Positions 8,845 through 16,296 of a stretch of 64,000 nucleotides of DNA are shown here, piece after piece. Under the pieces are notes generated by a model. That model made no database searches. It saw only the letters and a program-made list of their open reading frames with translations, and had not been told where the DNA came from. Both the position numbers and the translations under genes were made by a program. The stretch covers positions 269,840 through 333,839 of the forward strand of contig CAZKGM010000001.1 in NCBI GenBank assembly GCA_964552395.1, written 5' to 3'. The stretch is from JAJDNH01 sp964552395 (GTDB taxonomy: Bacteria > Acidobacteriota > Thermoanaerobaculia > Thermoanaerobaculales > Sulfomarinibacteraceae). The stretch's first letter is position 1; each line of letters opens with the position of its first letter.

Positions 8845-9531
8845 GTGGCGAAACTGGCGAGCCCACTCTCCGCCGGCGGTCTCCTGCGTGGCGTGGCGGC
8901 GGCGGCAGCCGCCTTCGGTGTTGCGCTGGCAGTCCAAGCTGCGACGCCCGCCGACGGGCTCCAACTCCTGACCGAGCTGGGAGAGCGGCTGCGATCGCAG
9001 CCGGTCTGGACGGCGACCTATCGGCAGGAGTATGTGGCCGCCGGCATGGCGTCCGGGGAGCGCGCTGCGGGCACCGTATGGCTCGGGTGGCCGGACCGGG
9101 CGCTGTTTGTCACCGGCGAGCCCCCAATCCGGGTCATGGGGCTGGAGGGCCGCCACGTCCGCTTGCTCGACCACGAAATGTCGACCTGCGAGGAGCACGA
9201 GCTGACAGACGAGGAGTGGCAGCGGGTTCCCCTCATGGCGGTGCTGGATCCAACCACGGCGGTGGAACGGTTCTTCGTCGCCTCGCCGGCGCCCCGGCGA
9301 CTGACGCTCGCCCCGCGCAGACCAGGCGGCGTCGCCCGTGTGGAGGTGCAGCTCGGCGACGACGGGCTGCCGGTCGTCGTAACGGTGATCGATCCGCAGG
9401 GCGCCCGGAACCGCTTTGACTTCAGAGGGTGGCACGGAGCAAAAGGGCCTCCCAAGGGTGAGTGGCTTCCGGCACCGATGAAGGGCATGGTCTGTGAGGA
9501 GCTGGATGACAGGTCACCTGATCCAGGCTAA
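8845..9531 (+). CDS. LolA-like periplasmic lipoprotein-carrier-fold protein
   Basis: A 228-residue exported protein. A hydrophobic N-terminal segment (GVAAAAAAFGVALAVQA) ends in an AxA-type signal peptidase site near residue 30. The mature part begins with a helix and the run TATYRQEYVAAGMASGER, then GTVWLGWPDRALFV. This matches the antiparallel LolA/LppX half-barrel that carries lipoproteins or other lipids across the periplasm. GTG 8845 follows the upstream stop by 7 bases, suggesting cotranscription with the DUF6982-like gene. LolB was not seen. A second LolA-fold protein lies at 19935, so this may be a specialised carrier rather than the housekeeping LolA. Confidence 0.6.
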   Translation: MAKLASPLSAGGLLRGVAAAAAAFGVALAVQAATPADGLQLLTELGERLRSQPVWTATYRQEYVAAGMASGERAAGTVWLGWPDRALFVTGEPPIRVMGLEGRHVRLLDHEMSTCEEHELTDEEWQRVPLMAVLDPTTAVERFFVASPAPRRLTLAPRRPGGVARVEVQLGDDGLPVVVTVIDPQGARNRFDFRGWHGAKGPPKGEWLPAPMKGMVCEELDDRSPDPG

Positions 9532-9534
9532 ACT
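9529..9534 (+). promoter_or_regulatory. -10-like box for a leaderless transcript of the polyprenyl synthase gene
   Basis: TAAACT lies exactly 6 bases before GTG 9541, overlapping the stop region of the preceding gene. No Shine-Dalgarno is present. Confidence 0.45.
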
Positions 9535-9540
9535 CTCGCG

Positions 9541-10548
9541 GTGACCGCAAACGTCTACTCTCTTCGCCAGCGGCAGCAGATTCGCGAGGTTTTTGGGGCG
9601 GTTGGTCCACGTCTGAAGGACGTCGAGGCGTTCCTCGGACGCGAGCTCGAGCACGCCCTCCCACTGGTGGGGAAGGTAGCCGGGTACGTTCTCGGCAGTG
9701 GCGGCAAGCGGATTCGTCCGGCGTTGGTGCTGCTGATCAGCAAGATGCTGGGCTACACGGGTGAGCGAGACGTTCGATACGCATCGGTAGTCGAGCTGAT
9801 CCACACCGCCACCCTGATCCATGACGACATCATCGACGGCTCGGACCTCCGCCGCGGACGTCCGACCGCCAACCGCAAGTGGGGCAATCAAACTACTGTT
9901 CTGGTCGGTGACTGGCTCTACACGCGAACCATGGACCTGTCGCTGGAGCTCGGAGACGTCCAGGTGATGCGCGTCCTGACTGCGGCGACCCTGCAGATGA
10001 TCGAGGGTGAGATCCTGGCCGACCAAGTGCGAAGGCGGTTGGACCTGGACGAGACCACCTACATGGACATCACGCGACGCAAGACCGCCGAGCTGTTCGC
10101 GGCGGCCTGTGCCTTGCCGGCTCTTTTCCAGCCGTCAACACTTCACCTGACCGACGGGCTGGCCGCCTTTGGTCGTAACATCGGCCTGTGCTTCCAACTC
10201 ATCGATGACGCCCTCGACTTTACGTCCTCTCGCTCCGAGCTGGGCAAGCCGGTGATGGCGGACCTTCGCGAGGGGCGGCTCACCCTGCCGATGATCCTCC
10301 TTCTGCCGCGGCTCAGTCACGACAGGAGGAGACGGATCGAGGATGTTGTCGCCACGGGAGAGTTCTCATCGGTATCGGAGCGAGAGGTTCTCGAGATGGT
10401 TACAACCTCCGGGGTTCTCTCAGACGTTTACCGCCGCGCGGCCGGCTACGCGGACCAGGCGGTCGAGCTGGCCGAGCATTTCCCCAAGGGGGCCGAGAGA
10501 GATGCCCTCACCAGGGTGGCGGCGCTGCTCCTCGATCGCCGGAGCTGA
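9541..10548 (+). CDS. polyprenyl diphosphate synthase (IspB/octaprenyl-type trans-prenyltransferase)
   Basis: A 335-residue all-alpha trans-prenyltransferase that elongates FPP or GPP with IPP to make long-chain polyprenyl diphosphate for quinones and polyprenyl lipids. The GGKRIRP substrate motif is near residue 60. The first Asp-rich motif is LIHDDIIDGSDLRRGRPT with Mg-binding DDxxD, and the second is LIDDALDF. KTAELFAAAC lies between. Small residues before the first DDxxD suit a long-chain product, but chain length is inference. GTG 9541 is preceded at 6 bases by TAAACT, suggesting an internal leaderless promoter. It may supply the isoprenoid for the UbiA-type enzyme at 720. Confidence 0.92.
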   Translation: MTANVYSLRQRQQIREVFGAVGPRLKDVEAFLGRELEHALPLVGKVAGYVLGSGGKRIRPALVLLISKMLGYTGERDVRYASVVELIHTATLIHDDIIDGSDLRRGRPTANRKWGNQTTVLVGDWLYTRTMDLSLELGDVQVMRVLTAATLQMIEGEILADQVRRRLDLDETTYMDITRRKTAELFAAACALPALFQPSTLHLTDGLAAFGRNIGLCFQLIDDALDFTSSRSELGKPVMADLREGRLTLPMILLLPRLSHDRRRRIEDVVATGEFSSVSEREVLEMVTTSGVLSDVYRRAAGYADQAVELAEHFPKGAERDALTRVAALLLDRRS

Positions 10549-10551
10549 GCC

Positions 10552-10583
10552 GGTCGGGCTCGTGGTGCAGCCGCGAGCCGACC
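10552..10583 (+). terminator. GC-rich hairpin after the polyprenyl synthase gene
   Basis: GGTCGGGCTCG (10552-10562) pairs with CGAGCCGACC (10574-10583), with one bulged G and an 11-base loop. It starts 4 bases after the stop codon. There is no U tract, so it is a possible weak terminator or mRNA-stabilising structure. Confidence 0.4.
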
Positions 10584-10609
10584 GTGCCGGCCGTAGGTGA
10601 GGATCTCCG

Positions 10610-11605
10610 GTGTCACAACCTCCTCCCGACCGAACCCGGGTGCGTTTCTGGTCAGAGCTGTCCGCCGGATCGAGGTGGCGTCTTCGGGTCGCGGCGGCCG
10701 TGGTTGCGATCATCTGCCTCCTCCTTCTGCTGCGAGGCTTCTACAGGCGGGAGCTGTACCACCTGACCGGCGGTGCGGAGTGGATCTGGGTGACCGGCAA
10801 GGTGCAGGAGAAGCGTCCGACTGCAGCGCTCTTCTACGTTCCGCTCGATCTCCACGATCATCCCGAGAGGGCCGTGGCAAAGGTCTGCGGAGATCGGCAG
10901 TACGTGCTCTGGATCAACGGTCAGCCGGCAGCGGCAGGAACCAACCGACCCCACTTCCAGCTCGATGTCGTACCGGTGACGGACATGCTGTCAGCGGGGC
11001 GCAACGTCATCGCCGTCGAGGTGCGCAGCCCGACCAGTGTCGGCGCTCTGCTGTTCTCCCTTGACCTCGAGCCGACCGTAGAGGGGCGCCGTGCCGGCGA
11101 TCCCAAAGGACGCAACGTCCTGGTGTCGGGAAGTCGCTGGCGGGTCGTCGGCAGCTGGGGACGGGGGGCGCCGTCAGTGATTCCGGAAGGCGCCCGCCCG
11201 CCCTGGGTCTGGGGCCGGCCGCCGGACCATCCGTGGTCTTACCCGATGCCTGTGCTCCACGACCGACCCCTGGTCCAGGCCGTTGTGAGCGAGCCACGGC
11301 GCATCATGGCGGACTCGTTCACCCCCGTTTCTCCGGGAGTCTGGAGGGTGGATCTCGGCCAGGGCTTTTCCGGGCTCGTGTGGCTTGAGAGCGCCCGCGG
11401 GGCCTGGACCTGGAAGCAGGTCCGCGAGGTGTGGGGGGTGGCGCCGAACGGCGTCGACGGTCGGCACGTGGCGTTGGTGGCGATGCCGGGGGAGCACCGC
11501 TGGCTGTTCCCGGGACGGTTCGAGGGGCGATGGCTCGAGGTGGAGGGCGGTCACCCACCGGACGCGATCGAGATCGTCGAGGCGATGGACACCCACGTCC
11601 GCTAG
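10610..11605 (+). CDS. membrane-anchored protein with alpha-L-rhamnosidase-type accessory domains, no catalytic domain
   Basis: A 331-residue protein with a single N-terminal TM helix (about residues 25-46, VAAAVVAIICLLLLLRGFY) and the rest probably periplasmic. The middle (YVLWINGQPAAAG, then LDVVPVTDMLSAGRNVIAVEVR) matches the beta-sandwich N-terminal domain of GH78 alpha-L-rhamnosidases. The later segment GVWRVDLGQGFSGLVWLE resembles the DFGQNxxG strand of the same enzymes. The (alpha/alpha)6 catalytic barrel is missing, so hydrolase activity is not expected; carbohydrate binding is more likely. GTG 10610 starts it. Its stop overlaps the convergent TPR gene stop by 4 bases. Confidence 0.55.
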   Translation: MSQPPPDRTRVRFWSELSAGSRWRLRVAAAVVAIICLLLLLRGFYRRELYHLTGGAEWIWVTGKVQEKRPTAALFYVPLDLHDHPERAVAKVCGDRQYVLWINGQPAAAGTNRPHFQLDVVPVTDMLSAGRNVIAVEVRSPTSVGALLFSLDLEPTVEGRRAGDPKGRNVLVSGSRWRVVGSWGRGAPSVIPEGARPPWVWGRPPDHPWSYPMPVLHDRPLVQAVVSEPRRIMADSFTPVSPGVWRVDLGQGFSGLVWLESARGAWTWKQVREVWGVAPNGVDGRHVALVAMPGEHRWLFPGRFEGRWLEVEGGHPPDAIEIVEAMDTHVR

Positions 11606-11949
11606 GCGAGGCGTTTGAGGAGCTGTTCCAGGGACTGTTGTGCACGCTGGACGTGCGGATGTGAAGTGTCGTAGCCACCTAACACGATAACCTTCCGATA
11701 ACATGTCAGGGCCGCCTCAATGTCGCCGAGACAGTGGCGGTATAGGTGGCCCTTCATGAGCCACGCCTCGGTATGCCGGGGATCCACTTCGAGGATGCGG
11801 TCGAGGAAGATCGCGGCTGCCGACCATCTCTCATCGGCTACCGCACGTACGGCGTGCCGGCGGTACACACCAATCATGCGACGCCGGTCAGGACGTGGTT
11901 CCCGCAACCGGTCCGCGAGTTGCGCTAGAGTTTTCATCTCTATGATCAT
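11602..11949 (-). CDS. small TPR-repeat protein
   Basis: A protein of about 115 residues whose second half forms tetratricopeptide helices: AVADERWSAAAIFLDRILEVDP is followed by HTEAWLMKGHLYRHCLGDIEAALTCY-type spacing and a final amphipathic helix. It has no signal peptide and probably acts as a cytosolic adaptor. The start is uncertain: ATG 11949 (MIIEMKTLAQL) or the in-frame ATG 11937 (MKTLAQL); neither has a good ribosome-binding site. It is divergent from the radical SAM locus and shares the 12 kb intergenic region with it, so co-regulation is possible. Partner unknown. Confidence 0.55.
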   Translation of the reverse strand: MIIEMKTLAQLADRLREPRPDRRRMIGVYRRHAVRAVADERWSAAAIFLDRILEVDPRHTEAWLMKGHLYRHCLGDIEAALTCYRKVIVLGGYDTSHPHVQRAQQSLEQLLKRLA

Positions 11950-12162
11950 GATCTCGCAGCCAGGCTGACCTGTCAAGTGCTGATTTCGTAGCCGTTGGTT
12001 TGCTCTGAAAACAGTCAAGGTGGTGCTCGCAGTCGACGTGCCGCTAGTTGTCAACTGAGAGCGCCGAGGATGTCAGCGCGAGTTCACGGTGAAGGTGTGG
12101 ACGAGTGACTTCGTACTGGTAGTGGATATGTCATCGGAAAAGCTCTTCCAGTGCTCGGGCGG

Positions 12163-12300
12163 TAGGCTGAGCCATGAGCCTGCAACATCGAGGTGATGTT
12201 GGAGCACGATCGCGGTCGTGAGATGCCTTCAGGTCTCGCCTTGTACGGGATGGTGGGCTCCTGTACCTTCGGTCTTTGTCCCGGCAAAGTGACCGGGAGT
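12163..12300 (+). ncRNA. structured 5' leader with consecutive hairpins ahead of the radical SAM/methyltransferase gene (possible riboswitch-like element)
   Basis: Within about 140 bases there are successive stem-loops. AGGCT/AGCCT is at 12164-12168 with 12177-12181. CAACATC/GATGTTG is a perfect 7-bp stem at 12183-12189 with 12195-12201. CACGA/TCGTG is at 12205-12209 with 12216-12220. GTACGGGA/TCCTGTAC is 8 bp with one G-U pair at 12243-12250 with 12259-12266. CGGT-CTTTG pairs CAAAG-TG-ACCG across 12270-12294 with a small bulge. GAGA/TCTC (12220-12223, 12234-12237) adds a weaker helix. The last stem ends a few bases before the GAGGAAAG ribosome-binding site. No known riboswitch consensus (cobalamin, SAM, TPP, FMN) was recognised. 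The region 11950-12162 upstream holds no recognisable gene. Confidence 0.5.
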
Positions 12301-12311
12301 GAGGAAAGCCG

Positions 12312-14843
12312 ATGCATGCCACACCACGAGCCGCGGCCCCGCAAGAGGAACAGTCCCTGGTCGTCAGCGCGACTCGGCCTCTGTTTGCAGTGCCAGTGCA
12401 GCGGCTGGACGCGGGAGGGGAGCCGATCTTGCTGGCCGGAGCGCACTGTGTTTGGTTGGCCGTCGACGAGCAGGTTGCGTGGCTTCTGGAGCAGATTGAC
12501 GGCCGGCGGACCGCGGACGACCTGGCGAGTGGCGTGGCCGATCGGATGGGCCGAGAGATTGCGTGGTCCAGATGGTGGGTGAGGCTGGCCGTAGAAGAGC
12601 TGATGGAAAAGGGTGTCGTGAGCCACGCACCCATCGGCCATTTCCCGGAAAGGCGGCGGGCCGACGTGCTGGCGCTGGAGCGCATGACCGAGCTCTGGGT
12701 GCACACCAACAACTCGTGTAACCTGACCTGTGCCCACTGTCTTGTCAGCTCGACACCGGGGGGGGACCCGGGGCTGAGTGATGAGCTCCTGCTTCGGCTG
12801 TTCGACCGCGCGGACGAGCTCGGGGTCCGCCGCTTCTACTTCACCGGCGGTGAGCCGTTCGTACGTCCGGACATCATGGGCCTGATCAGATACATCACGG
12901 AGACGCTCGACTCCGAGCTCATCGTCATCACCAACGGCACCATGCTCCGGGGCCGGACTCTCGAGGCCCTTCGCACCATCGACAGCGACCGGCTGCGTTT
13001 GCAGGTGAGTGTGGACGGCGTGACCGCCAAGACCAATGACGACATTCGTGGTGCGGGTGTACTTGCGCGGGTCGAGGAGGCCGTTCCACTGCTGGTGGCG
13101 GCGGGCTTTCGGGTGGCCCTGACCTCGGTCGTCGGACGACGCAACCTGGAGGAGCTGAAGGAGCTCCCGCGGCTGGCTGCTCGTCTCGGCGCCGGCTCCG
13201 TCCATCTCATGTGGCCTCACCGCAAGGGACGAGTGCTTGAGGAGATGCCCGACGACTTTCCCGAGACTGAGCAGCTGTGCGAGCTGTGCGATGCGGTTCT
13301 CGATGCCAGTCGGAGCTCGGGTGTCGACTTCGACAACTACGGCTCGGTGCTGTTCAGGGTCAACGGTCAACCCGGCGTGCGCTTCGACCTCTCCAACGCC
13401 GGCTGGGACTCGCTGTTTGTGGACTGTGATGGCGGTGTCTACCCATCCGCGGTGTTTTCCCAGGAGCCGGAGTGGAGGGCGGGTTCGATCCTGGATGGGG
13501 ACATGGGCGAGATCTGGCGCTCCTCACCGCTTCTCGACCGCCTGCGCCGCTTCTCCCAGCTGGACATCGGGAGCCTGGAAGGGGATCCCTTCCGCTGGCT
13601 TCTCGGGGGCGGTGATGTCGAGCACGCTGCCCATGCCTCCGGGGTCACCGGCATCGAGGCGTTGAGGACCCTTGATCCCAACTACCCGGTCTACCGCCAC
13701 CTTGCTCGGCGTGCGCTGGAGGACCTGGCAGCGGCGGGGCGAGCGGCGTGGAACCAGGATGGCAGCTATGAGGGTCCCCGTGTCTACCACGTGATGGGAG
13801 ACGGGGCCATTGCGTGCGGGACGGAGGGGGTCCGCCAGGCGGGAACGGCGGAGGTCCAGACCCTGCACTCGAACTGCGTGCTGTCGTTCGACGTCGACAG
13901 GCCGCGGGCGCTGGTGCGCGCCTTCTATGGCGACGCAGCGGTGACGCCGAAGGCCGATCTTTGCTGTCCGGTTGCCTATGATCCGGCCGAGGCGGATCAT
14001 ATTCCGCGCGAGGTGCTCGAGCGGTTCTACGGCTGCGGAAGTCCGGTAGCAGACGCCGGGATCAGCGCCGGCGAGACCGTGATAGACCTCGGCTGTGGAG
14101 CAGGGATCGATTGCTTCATAGCCGCTCGCAAGGTGGGTCCGACCGGCCACGTGATCGGGATTGACATGACCGACGAGATGCTCACGGTCGCCCGTGAGAA
14201 CCGGCAGATCGTTGCCGATCGCCTGGGCCATGACGTGGTGGACCTCCGCAAGGGTTTCTTGGAGACGATTCCGGTCCGGGACCAGGAGGCCGATGTCGTC
14301 ATCTCCAACTGCGTGATCAATCTGTCCCCCGACAAGAGGCAGGTCTTTCGCGAGATCTACCGGGTGCTCGGAGATCTCGGGAGAGTCGTCGTGGCCGATA
14401 TCGTCTGCGAGGCCTCGGTACCGCCGCACCTACGGGTCCAGGAGCATCTGTGGGGAGAGTGTCTTTCCGGCGCGCTCTCCGAAGGGGAGTTTCTGCGCGG
14501 GCTCCTCAAGGCCGGCTTCTACGGCGTTTCAGTGCTCAAGCGGTCGTTTTGGAAAGAGGTCGAGGGGTTCCGGTTCTACTCGGTGACGGTGGCGGCCTAC
14601 CGGTGGGCACCGGCCCGCCGGGACGCCGTCGGCGAGGTGGCGATCTACCGCGGGCCCTTTGCCGAGGTGGCGGAGGACCGAGGAAGGACGTTCGCGCGCG
14701 GTGTGCCGGTGGCGGTCGATCGCGCGACGGCGGACCGGCTGCGGACGCACCCCTACGACCGCATGTTCCAGGTTCTGCGTTCCGGTGAGCTGCCGCAGGA
14801 CGATGAGGCGTGTTGCGTGCCGGGTGAGGAGAGGGAATGCTGA
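12312..14843 (+). CDS. PqqD-like / radical SAM / ArsM-like methyltransferase fusion protein
   Basis: An 843-residue cytosolic three-part enzyme. Residues about 25-105 resemble a PqqD/RiPP-recognition winged helix (WLAVDEQVAWLLEQIDGRRT). Residues about 125-345 form a radical SAM barrel with the 4Fe-4S triad C136-C140-C143 (CNLTCAHC) and the SAM-binding GGEPFVRP. A SPASM/twitch-like tail follows (DCDGGVYPS, C372; later GDPFRWLLGGGDVEH), but cysteines expected there are replaced by D and L. Residues about 545-760 are an arsenite-methyltransferase-like domain: DLCCP, RFYGCGSPV, DLGCGAGIDCFIAARKVG, IGIDMTDEML, NCVINLSPDK. The C-terminus ends in a Cys-rich tail (ACCVPGEEREC). GAGGAAAG 5 bases before ATG 12312 fixes the start. 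It overlaps the downstream GTPase by 7 bases. Metalloid (As/Se/other) methylation or complex organometalloid synthesis is plausible but unproven. Confidence 0.72.
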   Translation: MHATPRAAAPQEEQSLVVSATRPLFAVPVQRLDAGGEPILLAGAHCVWLAVDEQVAWLLEQIDGRRTADDLASGVADRMGREIAWSRWWVRLAVEELMEKGVVSHAPIGHFPERRRADVLALERMTELWVHTNNSCNLTCAHCLVSSTPGGDPGLSDELLLRLFDRADELGVRRFYFTGGEPFVRPDIMGLIRYITETLDSELIVITNGTMLRGRTLEALRTIDSDRLRLQVSVDGVTAKTNDDIRGAGVLARVEEAVPLLVAAGFRVALTSVVGRRNLEELKELPRLAARLGAGSVHLMWPHRKGRVLEEMPDDFPETEQLCELCDAVLDASRSSGVDFDNYGSVLFRVNGQPGVRFDLSNAGWDSLFVDCDGGVYPSAVFSQEPEWRAGSILDGDMGEIWRSSPLLDRLRRFSQLDIGSLEGDPFRWLLGGGDVEHAAHASGVTGIEALRTLDPNYPVYRHLARRALEDLAAAGRAAWNQDGSYEGPRVYHVMGDGAIACGTEGVRQAGTAEVQTLHSNCVLSFDVDRPRALVRAFYGDAAVTPKADLCCPVAYDPAEADHIPREVLERFYGCGSPVADAGISAGETVIDLGCGAGIDCFIAARKVGPTGHVIGIDMTDEMLTVARENRQIVADRLGHDVVDLRKGFLETIPVRDQEADVVISNCVINLSPDKRQVFREIYRVLGDLGRVVVADIVCEASVPPHLRVQEHLWGECLSGALSEGEFLRGLLKAGFYGVSVLKRSFWKEVEGFRFYSVTVAAYRWAPARRDAVGEVAIYRGPFAEVAEDRGRTFARGVPVAVDRATADRLRTHPYDRMFQVLRSGELPQDDEACCVPGEEREC

Positions 14844-15988
14844 CTCGGAGTGAGGGTGGAGCGGATGCTACGGTGCCGAGTGGCCTCGGCGAGCCGCGCG
14901 TGCTCCTGGTCGGCGGATTCCTCGGCTCGGGGAAGACGACCGCCATTGCCCGCCTGGCCCGGATGTGGATGGAAGAGGGCCGTCGAGTCGGGATCATCAC
15001 CAACGACCAGGCGGCTGGGCTCGTCGACTCCGAGCTACTGGCTCCCTACGCCCTCGGGCTCGAGGAGATTGCGGGAGGCTGCTTCTGCTGCAGGTTCGAT
15101 GCTCTGGCCGAGGCCGCGGGTCAGCTCAAACGCCGTCACGCCCCGGACATCATCCTCGCCGAGCCCGTCGGATCGTGCACCGACATCGTCGCGACCGTGG
15201 TGCGGCCCCTGCAACGCCTGTACGCCGAGGACTACCGCGTGGCTCCGTTCTCGGTCCTGGTGGATCCCCTGCGCGTGCGACAGGTGCTGATCGAGCGCGA
15301 GACCGGTGGCTTCTCCCCCAAGATCGTGTACATCTTTCGGACCCAGCTCGAGGAGGCCGACGTCGTTCTCCTCAACAAGGTCGATACTCTGAGCGACGTG
15401 GCGCGGCGTGAGCTGGTCGATGCCGTTCGTCGCGCCTTGCCGGGACGACCGGTCCTCGAGGTGTCCGCACTGACGGGAGAGGGGTTCGAGGCGTGGCTCG
15501 AGGCGGTCGACGAGGGCAAAGCCGAGGAGGCCGGCACACACTCGATGACGGTGGACTATGACCTGTACGCCGAGGGCGAGGCCGAGCTCGGGTGGCTCAA
15601 CGCGACCGCCGAGCTGCGATCGGCGGCCGGCTTCGACGGAGATCGGTTTCTCCAGGAGCTGGTCGCCGGCCTCGCCCGGCGTCTACATGCGGCGGGCGCC
15701 GAGCCCGCCCATCTCAAGGTGCTGCTGACCGTCGGCGAGCGGCACGGCGCCGTCCACCTCACGGCCGGTGTCGACACCCCGCGCACCTCACGGCGGTTGG
15801 GAGCACCGATCGCGGCCGGACCGCTCATCGTCAACGCCCGCGTCCATACTTCGCCCGTCGAGCTCGAGCGCGCCGTGCGCGACGAGCTGGAGGAACTCTC
15901 GGCGCGGTTCGACCTCAGCCTGGAGCCCGGTACTCTCGCATGCTTCAGGCCAGGCCGCCCGACCCCCGTCCATCGCATGGCCGACTAG
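14837..15988 (+). CDS. COG0523 (CobW/HypB/UreG-type) GTPase, putative metallochaperone
   Basis: A 383-residue G3E-family GTPase. Walker A is GGFLGSGKTT (residues 27-35), the metal motif GGCFCC has C82, C84 and C85, a switch/Walker B region follows at IILAEPVGS, and NKVD gives guanine specificity. These proteins use GTP hydrolysis to deliver Zn, Co, Fe or Ni to target enzymes. The C-terminal 100 residues (HLKVLLTVGERHGAVHL) differ from the canonical CobW C-terminal domain, which points to a separate subfamily. ATG 14837 lies inside the end of the radical SAM fusion gene (7-base overlap), so the two are translationally coupled and probably functionally linked. The likely client is the upstream fusion enzyme or its metal cofactor; this is inferred from coupling only. 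Confidence 0.82.
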   Translation: MLTRSEGGADATVPSGLGEPRVLLVGGFLGSGKTTAIARLARMWMEEGRRVGIITNDQAAGLVDSELLAPYALGLEEIAGGCFCCRFDALAEAAGQLKRRHAPDIILAEPVGSCTDIVATVVRPLQRLYAEDYRVAPFSVLVDPLRVRQVLIERETGGFSPKIVYIFRTQLEEADVVLLNKVDTLSDVARRELVDAVRRALPGRPVLEVSALTGEGFEAWLEAVDEGKAEEAGTHSMTVDYDLYAEGEAELGWLNATAELRSAAGFDGDRFLQELVAGLARRLHAAGAEPAHLKVLLTVGERHGAVHLTAGVDTPRTSRRLGAPIAAGPLIVNARVHTSPVELERAVRDELEELSARFDLSLEPGTLACFRPGRPTPVHRMAD

Positions 15989-16239
15989 ACCGAGTCATTC
16001 ACCCGCAGCCCGCTACCTCCTGCGTCGAGACGGGCGGCCGTGCCCGAGCATTCTCTCCTCGTACTCCTGAGGGCGATGATCCTCACCACCACGTCGGCGG
16101 CATGCCCCTGCTCAACCTCTCGGAGGTCGGTGCGCACCCCGGCGGAGTCGCCCTCGCGTCCGAGAGTCGCGCGGTACAGCGAAGCCGCGATGTACCGGGC
16201 TTGGTGCTGCGAGCAGGATGCACTCTCGAGGGCGAGCAA
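15985..16239 (-). pseudogene. possible remnant of a DUF4214-like repeat protein
   Basis: An 84-codon open frame starting TTG, closed immediately upstream by TGA. It contains IAASLYRATLGREGDSAGV followed by VRIIAL, resembling one DUF4214 repeat (xxLYxxxLGRxxDxxGxxxW). Such domains normally occur in long secreted multi-repeat proteins, so this short piece without a signal peptide looks like a leftover. Its stop overlaps the GTPase stop by 4 bases. Nothing else was recognised in the 308-base gap 15989-16296. It could also be a chance frame. Confidence 0.25.
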
Positions 16240-16296
16240 TCAAACCCGGCCGCAACGACCGTCTGCTTCCCGACACAAAGGTCGGTTTGGCCTTCG

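Noticed and set aside
12163..12300. Cobalamin or SAM riboswitch before the radical SAM gene
   Set aside because: The hairpins are real, but I could not match the conserved B12-box, SAM-I or TPP core sequences; reported as an unassigned structured leader instead.
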